The notes: generated by a model from the letters alone, not told the origin. A stretch of DNA of 47,672 nucleotides from an uncultured bacterium (GCA_948684385.1 CAPQCU010000014.1:1-47672), one strand, 5' to 3'. Positions 40,017 to 47,641 are shown, numbered from the stretch's first letter. Numbers and translations are program-made.

Positions 40017-40050
40017 AACACAACATGTAACAAAATTTCTAAAAAGTTAC
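40017..40050. promoter_or_regulatory. Second TGTAACA site upstream of the 127-aa gene
   Basis: AACACAACATGTAACAAAAT repeats bases 39841-39860 exactly. Its second half (AAAAAGTTACGTCG) is a degenerate inverted half-site at the same 12-bp spacing as in the perfect palindrome. Confidence 0.6.
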
Positions 40051-40145
40051 GTCGATGTAAAACAACAGGAATATTTGGGGATAGTCATAAAAGACTTAAA
40101 ATAAATAAAAAGTAAAAGATTATAGTAAGAATGGAGGAATTAATT

Positions 40146-40529
40146 ATGAAAATTTTAGCAGGATTGAAAAATTTATTTACAAAGAAAGACCCTCTCAAAT
40201 GGATAAAATTGGATGCTGCAAACGTAGACAACCTAACATTAACAAGTACTAAAGAAGTTTTTGGCAAAGCTGGGAAAATAGCAGATGTAACGAACGCCTG
40301 CACACCCACATTCAGGTTTAATAATGGTACACCAATGCAACAATCTACACTCTATCGATCATATGTTCCGGCAAAAGGTTCAAAGCTTGCAAATCTGGGA
40401 GTTCAGAGTGTTGTAAAGGAAGTAAATAAAGACTCTACTCAAATAATGGGACATGTTCAAGTGAATGGTCAGCCTAAAAGACTGTACAATCAGGAGCTTA
40501 GAAATTATATTTCATTATGTAGAATTTAA
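40146..40529 (+). CDS. Orphan 127-aa protein, unknown
   Basis: 127 aa from ATG 40146 (GGAGG 10 nt upstream). It begins MKILAGLKNLFTKKDPLKW, a short amphipathic basic helix, followed by a polar domain with many N/T/V and no cysteine except two near residues 53 and 125. No transmembrane or enzyme motif. It lies between the recombinase repeats and a 42-bp palindrome and is therefore part of the accessory island. It could be a cargo gene, but I recognise nothing that gives a function. Confidence 0.65.
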   Translation: MKILAGLKNLFTKKDPLKWIKLDAANVDNLTLTSTKEVFGKAGKIADVTNACTPTFRFNNGTPMQQSTLYRSYVPAKGSKLANLGVQSVVKEVNKDSTQIMGHVQVNGQPKRLYNQELRNYISLCRI

Positions 40530-40544
40530 GAAATATCTTTATAC

Positions 40545-40586
40545 TCATCGGCGCATGTTTGACAATTGTCAAACATGCGCCGATGA
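40545..40586. repeat. Perfect 42-bp palindrome
   Basis: TCATCGGCGCATGTTTGACAA is followed immediately by its exact reverse complement, with no loop. There is no T-run on either strand. It is markedly GC-richer than its surroundings. It lies between the 127-aa gene and pilT. A second short palindrome (TTACGAAAA T TTTTCGTAA, 40594-40612) follows 7 bp later. Confidence 0.9.
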
Positions 40587-40618
40587 CATTTAGTTACGAA
40601 AATTTTTCGTAAACTCTA

Positions 40619-40647
40619 TTGTCAAAACCCCTTAATAATGGTACGAT
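40619..40647 (+). promoter_or_regulatory. Promoter of the pilT operon
   Basis: TTGTCA (40619-40624), 17 bp, TACGAT (40642-40647); the start is predicted near 40654, with GGAGGG before the ATG at 40668. Confidence 0.6.
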
Positions 40648-40667
40648 TTAAGTATACTGGAGGGAAT

Positions 40668-41765
40668 ATGGAAGAGATTTTTAGCATTATACAGTTTTTA
40701 AAACAAGCTGTTAAAACAGGAGCTTCTGACGAACATTTAATGGTCGGACACGCACCGTATTTGAGAATTAACGGTTTTATCAAAAAAGCTAACGCAAATG
40801 TTTTAACAAAAGAAGATATCGACAGCGCAATATTAGATATTGCACCTACAAACATCAGAGACAAAATTTTAACACTGCATGATGTTGATTTTATGTACGA
40901 AATCAAAGGATGTTCACGTTTTCGTATCAACTATAACAGGCAGCTTGGTATGCCGGCGCTTGTTATAAGAAACATTCCTTATCAAATACCTAAGCTTAAA
41001 GACTTAGCGCTTCCAGATATTTTAAGCTCTGTAATAGAAGCCCAAAACGGAATTATTCTGGTTACAGGTCCGACAGGTTCAGGTAAATCTACAACAATTG
41101 CGTCTTTAATCGACCATATTAATGAGACAAAAGGCAAGCACGTAATCACGATTGAAGACCCGATTGAATACGTTTTTGACAGCAAGAAAAGTATCATCTC
41201 ACAGCGTCAGGTTGGAATTGACACAAAATCTTTTGCTGACGGTATTAAGTACTCATTAAGACAAGACCCTGATGTAATCTTCATCGGTGAAATCCGTGAT
41301 AAAGAGACTATGGCTGCTGCACTTAAAGCATCTGAGACAGGCCACTTAGTACTTTCTACGCTTCACACAAATGACGCCGTTCAAACGGTTAACAGAATTG
41401 TAAACATGTTTGACGAAGCAAACAGAATTATCATAAGAAAGCAGCTTGCTGAAACACTTAGAGCAACAATTGCGCAAAAACTTGTTTATTCTACAAAAAA
41501 CGAAAAAAGATATCCGGCATGCGAAGTTATGGTTGTAACTCCTACTGTTAAAGATTACCTTACTAAAGATAATCTGGATGCCATTTATGATGTCTTAAGA
41601 GACAGCAATGCTGAAGATATGGTAACAATGAATACTTCACTGGCATCTTTAGTCAACAGTGAATTAATAACTCAGGAAGAAGCTTTACAACATTCTAACG
41701 ATGTCCCTGAGCTTGAAAAAATATTCAGAGGAGTATATCTGGGAACCAAAGGTTATTATGAATAA
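40668..41765 (+). CDS. pilT: Type IV pilus retraction ATPase PilT
   Basis: Hexameric cytoplasmic ATPase that disassembles type IV pili, powering twitching and DNA uptake. 365 aa. Walker A GPTGSGKST (134-142), Asp box (ITIEDPIEYVF), Walker B DPDVIFIGEIRD (about 200-211) and His box HLVLSTLHTNDA are all present. The C-terminal AIRNLIREGK-type motif of classical PilT is not preserved. The start at 40668 follows GGAGGG; the longer frame runs into the -10 box. It overlaps recO by 8 nt, forming the operon pilT/recO/gatD. The only other pilus gene in view is pilD. Confidence 0.95.
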   Translation: MEEIFSIIQFLKQAVKTGASDEHLMVGHAPYLRINGFIKKANANVLTKEDIDSAILDIAPTNIRDKILTLHDVDFMYEIKGCSRFRINYNRQLGMPALVIRNIPYQIPKLKDLALPDILSSVIEAQNGIILVTGPTGSGKSTTIASLIDHINETKGKHVITIEDPIEYVFDSKKSIISQRQVGIDTKSFADGIKYSLRQDPDVIFIGEIRDKETMAAALKASETGHLVLSTLHTNDAVQTVNRIVNMFDEANRIIIRKQLAETLRATIAQKLVYSTKNEKRYPACEVMVVTPTVKDYLTKDNLDAIYDVLRDSNAEDMVTMNTSLASLVNSELITQEEALQHSNDVPELEKIFRGVYLGTKGYYE

Positions 41766-42519
41766 TTACGTCACGGAAGCAATTAATTTAAAATCATACA
41801 ATTTAAATGACGCAGATAAAATTATTGTAATGTATTCAAAAGAGAACGGGCTGATTAAGGGAGTTGCGAAAGGGATTAAAAAACCTAAAAGCAAACTCGG
41901 AGCAAGGATGGATTTGCTTGTTGCAAATTCTCTCCAGCTTCTTAAAGGCCGCTCTATGGATACGATTTTGCAAGCTCAAACGGTAAACCATTTCAGAAAA
42001 ACAAGAGAAGATATGGATAAGCTTGTTCTCTCTTCTTATATTTCAGAAGTGGTAATGAATTTTGGCGAAGGTTCAGAGTCTGCTTCAGAAGAAATTTACG
42101 AGCTTTTATACAAAGCGCTTAATCGAATTGCAAACTCTGAGGCAAAGAAAGATATGCTGATTGCTGCAATTAAGTTTCAGCTAAAAATCCTTTTGATAAT
42201 GGGCTTTTGTGTAGAGCTTGATACCTGTTTATGCTGCAGAGAACAGGTTTTGGATGAAGATATGTACTTCTCTTCAACAATGGGCGGAATTATTTGCAAA
42301 GAATGCAACGAACATCTTGGCGTAAAGCTTAAAATGCATAACAAAATCCGCGACTTTTTGCAGGCAATGCTTCAGTTTGATTTTGAATACGAAAGCGATT
42401 ACGACAGAAAAGCCACCGAAAAAGTTTGTCAGGTTTGTTTTGACCTTTTGGATGAGTACATAAAAACTCACACAAACAAAAGGCAAAAGTCTGTAAAACT
42501 CTTAAAGGAGCTGGTATGA
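41758..42519 (+). CDS. recO: DNA repair protein RecO
   Basis: Loads RecA onto SSB-coated DNA together with RecR (RecFOR gap repair). 253 aa. An N-terminal OB fold (MNNYVTEAINLKSYNLNDAD, KIIVMYSKENGLIKGVAKGI, SKLGARMDL) is followed by a helical domain. The zinc finger CLCCREQ...CKEC (about 158-182) is typical of RecO. The ATG overlaps the pilT stop region by 8 nt, and the TGA overlaps gatD by 4 nt (ATGA). Start chosen for the conserved N-terminus. Linkage to pilT suggests no more than a shared transcript. Confidence 0.93.
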   Translation: MNNYVTEAINLKSYNLNDADKIIVMYSKENGLIKGVAKGIKKPKSKLGARMDLLVANSLQLLKGRSMDTILQAQTVNHFRKTREDMDKLVLSSYISEVVMNFGEGSESASEEIYELLYKALNRIANSEAKKDMLIAAIKFQLKILLIMGFCVELDTCLCCREQVLDEDMYFSSTMGGIICKECNEHLGVKLKMHNKIRDFLQAMLQFDFEYESDYDRKATEKVCQVCFDLLDEYIKTHTNKRQKSVKLLKELV

Positions 42520-43220
42520 AAAAAATCAGACTGGCGCATTTATACCCGAAACTTTTGAATATATACGGAGACGGCGGAAACATCCTTACGCTAAAAAAAC
42601 GCTGCGAATGGCGCGGTATAGAAATTGAAATTGATGAAATAAATATCGGAGACAATATAAAAGAGCACGATATCTATTTTATCGGAGGCGGTCAGGATTT
42701 GCAGCAGATTGAAGTCTCAAAAGAGCTTCAAAAACATAAAGAATTTTTAACCGAAGAACGTGATAAAATGGCTGTTTTCTTAGGCATTTGCGGCGGGTAT
42801 CAGCTTATGGGGCATTATTACCAGCCTCATAATGGAGACAAGCTTTTAGGAATAAGCTTAATGGATGCTTATACTGTTGCCGGAAATAAACGTTTTATCG
42901 GCAATGTAACCGTTCAAACAGAGCTTGTAGAGCCGAATACACTAGTAGGATTTGAAAACCACAGCGGGCTTACTTATCTTCAAGGAGAGACAGAAGCTTT
43001 AGGTAAAATGGTTATCGGTAACGGAAACAACGGCAAAGACGGAACAGAAGGTGCAAGGTTCAAAAATGTATTTGGAACATATATGCACGGTTCTTTTCTG
43101 CCCAAGAACCCGCATTTTGCAGACTATTTAATAGAACTGGCACTCGGTTCAAAGCCTGAACCTTTAGATGATACTATTGAAAACCTTACCCACAATTCTC
43201 TTGTTAATAAAAAGTACTAA
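42516..43220 (+). CDS. gatD: Lipid II isoglutaminyl synthase, glutaminase subunit GatD
   Basis: 234-aa class I (CobB/CobQ-type) glutamine amidotransferase. GatD with MurT amidates D-Glu in lipid II to D-isoglutamine. Seen: LYPKLLNIYGDGGNILTLKK (GatD N-terminal signature), FIGGGQDLQQ, the nucleophile C92 in LGICGGYQLMG and H191 in GTYMHGSFLPKNP. MurT is usually encoded next to gatD but is not here. A cobyric-acid-synthase-like role is the alternative, but the length and N-terminal motif favour GatD. It is the last gene of the pilT operon; its stop overlaps the convergent TonB-like gene by 4 nt. Confidence 0.9.
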   Translation: MKKIRLAHLYPKLLNIYGDGGNILTLKKRCEWRGIEIEIDEINIGDNIKEHDIYFIGGGQDLQQIEVSKELQKHKEFLTEERDKMAVFLGICGGYQLMGHYYQPHNGDKLLGISLMDAYTVAGNKRFIGNVTVQTELVEPNTLVGFENHSGLTYLQGETEALGKMVIGNGNNGKDGTEGARFKNVFGTYMHGSFLPKNPHFADYLIELALGSKPEPLDDTIENLTHNSLVNKKY

Positions 43221-43549
43221 GGTTTATATTGAAGAATCACCTGAGTATTAACGCTGTCTGCTGTAAAGCTTTCTGGCAAAGGTTTATAAGGTGCAGCTGT
43301 TCTAACAGCATTCAAAACAGAAGCATTGGCTTTTTCATTGGTTGATTTAACAATAAAAGGAGCTGAAATATCGCCATTCTTTTTCACTCTAAACTGAACA
43401 GTAACTTCGTATTCAGAGTTTGATTTATACGGAGTCCAGTTTTTATGAACAGCATTTGGAAGATAGTCAAAATACTGATTCAAATTTTGTATCTCTTCTC
43501 CAAAAACGGGAAGAACAAGCATTGCAAATAAAACTAAATATTTTATCAT
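43217..43549 (-). CDS. Small secreted TonB C-terminal-like protein
   Basis: 110 aa. A signal peptide (MIKYLVLFAMLVLPVFG, cleavage before EE) is followed by a single domain of about 85 residues: YEVTVQFRVKKNGDISAPFI, VKSTNEKANASVLNAVRTAA, PYKPLPESF. That is the strand-helix pattern of the TonB/TolA C-terminal domain. It lacks the TonB membrane helix and proline-rich linker, so it is a free periplasmic domain rather than an energy transducer. The start overlaps the alr stop (ATGA), so it is translated from the alr transcript. Confidence 0.82.
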   Translation of the reverse strand: MIKYLVLFAMLVLPVFGEEIQNLNQYFDYLPNAVHKNWTPYKSNSEYEVTVQFRVKKNGDISAPFIVKSTNEKANASVLNAVRTAAPYKPLPESFTADSVNTQVILQYKP

Positions 43550-44667
43550 CGTACGTAAATCCTCGGTAATCGAACTTTTAACCTGCAGGTAAGCTCGTAA
43601 TTAATAGTATCCAATATTTCTGCCCAGCTATCAAGAGAAAGCTCTTTATCATCCAGAAGCGTCACGACATCGCCTTCTTTAGCTTCAACATCACCAAGGT
43701 CAAACATCATTTGATCCATGGTAATATTCCCGATTTGCCGTATTTTTTGACCGTTCACAAGCGCAAAAATCTTATTCGAAAGTTTTCTTGAAACTCCGTC
43801 AGCGTACCCGATTGGAATAGTAGCAACTCTTGCCGGTTCATAAGCAACAAACTTGTGACAGTAACTTACGCCTTCACCCTGCTTGACTTCGTGAATATTT
43901 GTAATTCTGCCTTTCAAACCCATTACCTGTTTGAGCTTTGGTTTGTAATTAATCTTTTCCGGTAAATCCGGATACATACCATAAAGCGAAATACCGACTC
44001 TTACCATATTTGATTTAAAATCGTAAGCAAAAGTTCCGGCTGTATTCTGGATATGAATTAAAAGCCCTGTTGTATCAATATTATCAATAACGCTGTTCCA
44101 GCGTTCAACCTGTTTTTGGGTCTCGTCAGGCTCTTCTGCAGAAGCAAGATGGGTAAACACGCCTTCAAATGTTAAATAATCAGCATTTCGCACTTTTTCA
44201 ATGTATTCAACTGCATCTTCAGAGCGCACACCTATTCTATTCATGCCGGTATCGATTTTGACGTGAACTTTCGGCTTAAAACCGGTTCTTTCAAAAACAT
44301 CTTTGCAAGCATTAAGATGCTCTTCGTTAAAAATCGAAAACGCAATATCGTATCTTGCGGCGGCTTCTATTGCCCAGAGAGGGATTGCACCAACAACAAG
44401 AATAGGAGCTTTAATTTTTACAGCCCTCAGGTCAAGTCCTTCATCAACAGAAGAAACCCCGAAAGCATCAACTCCGGAGGCAAGCATTGTCTGAGCAAGC
44501 ATTGTAGAACCGTGTCCGTAAGCATCCGCTTTTACTATTGCTAAAAACTTCTTGTCTTTTGGAATTCCTTTTTTTATTTCAATAATATTCTGCGCTAAAG
44601 ACTCGAGATTAATTTCAACCCAAGCATCTTTGCGTATATTAATATTTGCCTGCCTTACGTTTTTCAT
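43546..44667 (-). CDS. alr: Alanine racemase
   Basis: PLP enzyme that supplies D-alanine for peptidoglycan. The 373 aa are typical. WVEINLESLAQNI is followed by AIVKADAYGHG with the PLP lysine K46. KVHVKIDTGMNRIGVR, FTHLASAEEPDE, VRVGISLYGMYP, IPIGYADGVSR and MDQMMFDLGD are all family motifs. The loop with the second catalytic tyrosine reads VSYCHKF, where most relatives have VSYGxxY; the tyrosine itself is kept. A start nearer WVEINL is possible, but ATG 44667 has GAGGTGAAAG upstream. Confidence 0.95.
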   Translation of the reverse strand: MKNVRQANINIRKDAWVEINLESLAQNIIEIKKGIPKDKKFLAIVKADAYGHGSTMLAQTMLASGVDAFGVSSVDEGLDLRAVKIKAPILVVGAIPLWAIEAAARYDIAFSIFNEEHLNACKDVFERTGFKPKVHVKIDTGMNRIGVRSEDAVEYIEKVRNADYLTFEGVFTHLASAEEPDETQKQVERWNSVIDNIDTTGLLIHIQNTAGTFAYDFKSNMVRVGISLYGMYPDLPEKINYKPKLKQVMGLKGRITNIHEVKQGEGVSYCHKFVAYEPARVATIPIGYADGVSRKLSNKIFALVNGQKIRQIGNITMDQMMFDLGDVEAKEGDVVTLLDDKELSLDSWAEILDTINYELTCRLKVRLPRIYVR

Positions 44668-44673
44668 ACTTTC

Positions 44674-44709
44674 ACCTCACCCTAACCCTCTCCTGCAAGG
44701 AGAGGGAAG
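44674..44709. repeat. REP-like palindrome, copy 2
   Basis: CACCCTAACCCTCTCCTGCA followed by AGGAGAGGG; the core CCCTCTCCTGCAAGGAGAGGG is palindromic. It fills the gap between alr and miaB. This sequence type (CACCCTAACCCTCTCCC-GCAAGG-GAGAGGG) is a familiar intergenic repeat in many bacterial genomes, as I recall. Confidence 0.7.
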
Positions 44710-44714
44710 AAATA

Positions 44715-46028
44715 CTATATCAGCTCCCCATTTAAATACCAAGTACGGGCATTCGTAATTTTTACATTAACAAACTCGCCTGTAATATCTTTATCATAAG
44801 GAATGTGAACGATTTTGTTATTACGCGTTCTGCCGGTAATAACATTCTTGCCCCGTTCATTTACCCCCTCAAACTTCTCAATAAGAACTTCCATTTCTCT
44901 GCCTACATACTTTTTATTAGAAGCAAGGCAGCATTTTCTGTTATGCTCATTCAAGCGCGCAAGACGTTCGTTTTTAACGTTTTCCGGAATATACAGGTCA
45001 ACCCACTTTGCAGCAACAGTTTTTTCTCTTGGAGAATAAGCCGCTGTATTTGAATAATCAAGTTCAAGCTCAGTCATAGCTTTGAGCGTGTTTTCAAACT
45101 GCTCTTCTGTTTCTCCCGGAAAACCTGCGATAAAATCACTTGTAATAGTTACATCAGGAATTCTTGTCCTTATGTGCTCACAAATCTTCTTATAAGTAGA
45201 AAAATCATATCTGCGGTTCATTTTCTTTAAAACATAGTCATCACCGGATTGCATCGGTATATGGAAATACTCGCAAACCTTATCAAGTTCAATAACAGTA
45301 TCAATAAGCTCATCCGTGATATCTGTCGGATAAGAAGTCACAAACCTTATTCTAAACTTACCTTCAAGCGCGTTAATCTCTTTTAACAATCTTGAAAGAT
45401 TCCAGCCTTCCAAATCCTTGCCATAGCTGTCAACATTCTGACCGAGAAGCGTAATTTCCTTAAATCCTTCTGCAAGAGCTTTTTTAACCTCTGCAAGAAT
45501 AAGTTCAGGTTTTCTTGAACGTTCACGACCTCTGGTATAAGGTACAATGCAGTAAGTACAGAAATTATTACATCCTTCCATAATCGGAACCCAAGCGTTT
45601 ATGCTTTTTATGCGGTTAATCTGAATATCAGACTCCTCATAAGGTTTTTCTTCGCAGGAAACAACTCTTTCGCCGGCTTCAATTTTCTTAACAAGCTCAG
45701 GAAGTTCATAAAGTCTCTGCGTTCCGAGCACTAAATCAACATAAGGAGCACGCCTGAACAGTTCCTGTCCTTTTTGCTGTGCAACACAGCCTGCAAACAC
45801 AATTTTTAAATCCGGATTTTTCTTTTTCCATTTACCCCAAACCCCGATTGCGCTGTAAGCTTTATCCTCGGAAAGCTGTCTGATTGAACAGGTATTAATA
45901 ATAAGCATATCAGCTTGTTTAGGCTCTTCTGTCTGAGTGTATCCGAGATGTTCAAGCATACCGTACATTCTCTCGGCATCAGATTTATTCATCTGGCATC
46001 CCATAGTCTCTATATAAACTTTTTTCAT
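44715..46028 (-). CDS. miaB: tRNA-2-methylthio-N6-dimethylallyladenosine synthase
   Basis: Radical SAM methylthiotransferase that converts i6A37 to ms2i6A37 in tRNA. 437 aa from ATG 46028 (AAGGAAG upstream, start MKKVYIETMGCQMN conserved); the frame extends further upstream through a terminator and is not used. The UPF0004 domain has the auxiliary-cluster cysteines (GCQMNKSD, INTCSIR, GCVAQQ). The SAM cluster is CNNFCTYC in MEGCNNFCTYCIVPYTRGRE. A TRAM domain closes the protein (VIEKFEG...ITGRTRNN). Two GGGGTAAAT words fall inside (WGKW and EGVNERG), both at places where relatives have comparable residues. It is a single gene between two repeat/terminator regions. Confidence 0.96.
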   Translation of the reverse strand: MKKVYIETMGCQMNKSDAERMYGMLEHLGYTQTEEPKQADMLIINTCSIRQLSEDKAYSAIGVWGKWKKKNPDLKIVFAGCVAQQKGQELFRRAPYVDLVLGTQRLYELPELVKKIEAGERVVSCEEKPYEESDIQINRIKSINAWVPIMEGCNNFCTYCIVPYTRGRERSRKPELILAEVKKALAEGFKEITLLGQNVDSYGKDLEGWNLSRLLKEINALEGKFRIRFVTSYPTDITDELIDTVIELDKVCEYFHIPMQSGDDYVLKKMNRRYDFSTYKKICEHIRTRIPDVTITSDFIAGFPGETEEQFENTLKAMTELELDYSNTAAYSPREKTVAAKWVDLYIPENVKNERLARLNEHNRKCCLASNKKYVGREMEVLIEKFEGVNERGKNVITGRTRNNKIVHIPYDKDITGEFVNVKITNARTWYLNGELI

Positions 46029-46059
46029 AACAATCTTCCTTTTTCCTTTATTATATAAC

Positions 46060-46088
46060 AAAAAGAGCCTCGTATTGAGACTCTTTTT
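46060..46088 (-). terminator. Terminator of MGMAASQ gene 2
   Basis: AAAAAGAG-x-CTC-loop-GAG-x-CTCTTTTT; reads as a terminator on both strands and lies between MGMAASQ gene 2 and miaB. Confidence 0.85.
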
Positions 46089-46149
46089 ATTGAATATTTT
46101 CTTAGCCCGAAGACATTGAACTGGTAGTATTAATACAAACTCAATACAT

Positions 46150-47589
46150 TTACCCCGAAAAGGTTTTGTAAGAACCTTCGATGTTATCGTTGATAACTTT
46201 TTCAACGGCTTCGATTTCTGTTGTAATCTGGGTTCTTTCGTTATCAAGTCTTTGAAGTTTTAATTCTAAGTTTTTATCTTCCTGCTGGATAATTTCTGTC
46301 TTAGCATTAATTTCTTTATTCTTCTGGTCATAAAGATATGTATCGTATTCGTATTTAGCATAAGCATCATTATATGCAGCTTCGTCTACAACAGTTTCAG
46401 CTTTAACCGAAATTGAAGTCCAGGATGCAATATTGCCGTCTTCGTCATAGTTTGGAATTGCAATTTCCGTAATTCTGCCATTTGTCGGGTCAAATACAAG
46501 CTTCGCTTCATCATAAGTCTGGGATTTTGAAAACTCACCGTTTGGTACATAACTGTAAGTGATAGCATTATTATTACCATCAAATACATCACTTTCCAGA
46601 ACAAATACTGCTCCGCCTTTGTCATCATAGTACATCAAGAAGTCATCCGGACCATAAGTATTTCCGTCTTTATCTTGTAAACCGCAGTTAGCAATCGCAT
46701 CACCGTATTTCTGTTTTTCTTCTTCTGTCATTTTATGAACACCTTTGCCTCCAACAGTTACACCGGCAACATCACCTTTTGCCTGATAAGATTTACCATC
46801 AGGAGATTGTTGAATATATGTTACACCAGACTTAAATTTAAGAATATTAGGTGTATTTTCGCTTTGAGTAAAATCATTTAGCGTTGCTGCACGAACTTCG
46901 CCATTTTCAAGAACATAAATTCCTGACAATTCACTTCTTTGAATAAATCCAATACCGTCATTAGTAACATCTTTGACTTCTTTAGTTTCTTCAGATACCT
47001 GAATAGCACCTTCTGTTTTTGTACCAAGTCTATAACATTCAGCATCAGCAGGTCCATTATACATTACATAACCATTACCGCTTGCTTTATAATATGTGCC
47101 GACAGTACCGGCTTCAATAGTAGACTCCGGAATTGGTACAAGATATTTAGTACCTTTAGAGTCCGGAAGCATTCTACCTGTTGAAACAGTTGTTGTAGTA
47201 GTTTTTGAAGCGCTTGTATTAATTTCAACACCTTTAAAACCGCCTGCAGCAGTAGAATCTACTAACGCTATCTGTGTATTTTTCTGTAAAGAATCACCAT
47301 GCTTCTGCTCCTGCATTGTTACAGAATAAGTGTCACCACCGTTTGGTCTAATGCTGTTTGCGTCAAATGAGTATTTAGTAGCACCCATTTCACCTGTGTA
47401 TTTAACAGTTTGAAAATCTGTAGTAGCAGGAGGAGTAGGCACAACCATTGACAACAAACTATTATACAATGCTGTACATTGTTGTGATAAAATTGACCTT
47501 TCCTGGTTGATTTGTTGGCCCTGGTATTCAAGGTTTGATTGTCGTGCAAGTAATGATAAGTACCTTGCTTGAGATGCTGCCATACCCAT
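46150..47589 (-). CDS. MGMAASQ-family protein 2, candidate exported filament-like protein
   Basis: 479 aa. The N-terminus MGMAASQARYLSLLARQSNL is followed by a helix (EYQGQQINQERSILSQQCTA). The middle domain (about 60-400) is polar and beta-rich with many T/G/D/Y and repeats such as TYGPDDFLMYYDDKGGAVFV. The C-terminal coiled coil (about 405-475; KNKEINAKTEIIQQEDKNLE, RLDNERTQITTEIEAVEKVI) ends SYKTFSG. The helical ends and variable core match protein 1 at 31635, although the middles are unrelated. No signal peptide. AAGGAG precedes the ATG. Upstream lies the TGTAACA palindrome at the window end, but no sigma-28-like box within the visible 83 bp. Confidence 0.75.
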   Translation of the reverse strand: MGMAASQARYLSLLARQSNLEYQGQQINQERSILSQQCTALYNSLLSMVVPTPPATTDFQTVKYTGEMGATKYSFDANSIRPNGGDTYSVTMQEQKHGDSLQKNTQIALVDSTAAGGFKGVEINTSASKTTTTTVSTGRMLPDSKGTKYLVPIPESTIEAGTVGTYYKASGNGYVMYNGPADAECYRLGTKTEGAIQVSEETKEVKDVTNDGIGFIQRSELSGIYVLENGEVRAATLNDFTQSENTPNILKFKSGVTYIQQSPDGKSYQAKGDVAGVTVGGKGVHKMTEEEKQKYGDAIANCGLQDKDGNTYGPDDFLMYYDDKGGAVFVLESDVFDGNNNAITYSYVPNGEFSKSQTYDEAKLVFDPTNGRITEIAIPNYDEDGNIASWTSISVKAETVVDEAAYNDAYAKYEYDTYLYDQKNKEINAKTEIIQQEDKNLELKLQRLDNERTQITTEIEAVEKVINDNIEGSYKTFSG

Positions 47590-47641
47590 AATGCGGTTCT
47601 CCTTTTTTCCTTATAAAGTTCTATTTAGTTTTCTGATTGAG

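Larger units (their letters stand above)
39824..40145. other. 322-bp AT-rich gap with inverted and direct repeats
   Basis: No gene seen. It holds three copies of ACATGTAACAAAAT (39847-39860 plus, 39865-39878 inverted, 40023-40036 plus), of which the two plus copies extend to a 20-bp direct repeat (AACACAACATGTAACAAAAT at 39841 and 40017). It also contains a TTGTTACAA half-site near 39937 and the leader of the 127-aa gene (TATAGT then GGAGG). Confidence 0.8.
2098..46156 (-). repeat. Dispersed 9-mer GGGGTAAAT (about 16 copies)
   Basis: Minus-strand copies (seen as ATTTACCCC on the plus strand) begin at 2098, 2114, 5633, 8751, 12499, 19171, 19219, 19504, 28712, 34024, 34873, 34885, 44859, 45830 and 46148. 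One plus-strand copy begins at 25968. Ten of 16 continue with G (GGGGTAAATG). They fall in genes of both directions, in more than one reading frame, and between genes. The feature span covers the first to the last copy; it is not one continuous element. Confidence 0.85.

Noticed and set aside
39841..40036. attL/attR of an integrated element, based on the 20-bp direct repeats
   Set aside because: Only 156 bp separate the repeats and the recombinase lies outside them, so this is not a simple integrated element; inversion or operator function fits better.
44715..46247. Longer miaB product starting at 46247
   Set aside because: The extra 73 residues run through a terminator and the end of MGMAASQ gene 2; the conserved MiaB start with a ribosome-binding site is at 46028.
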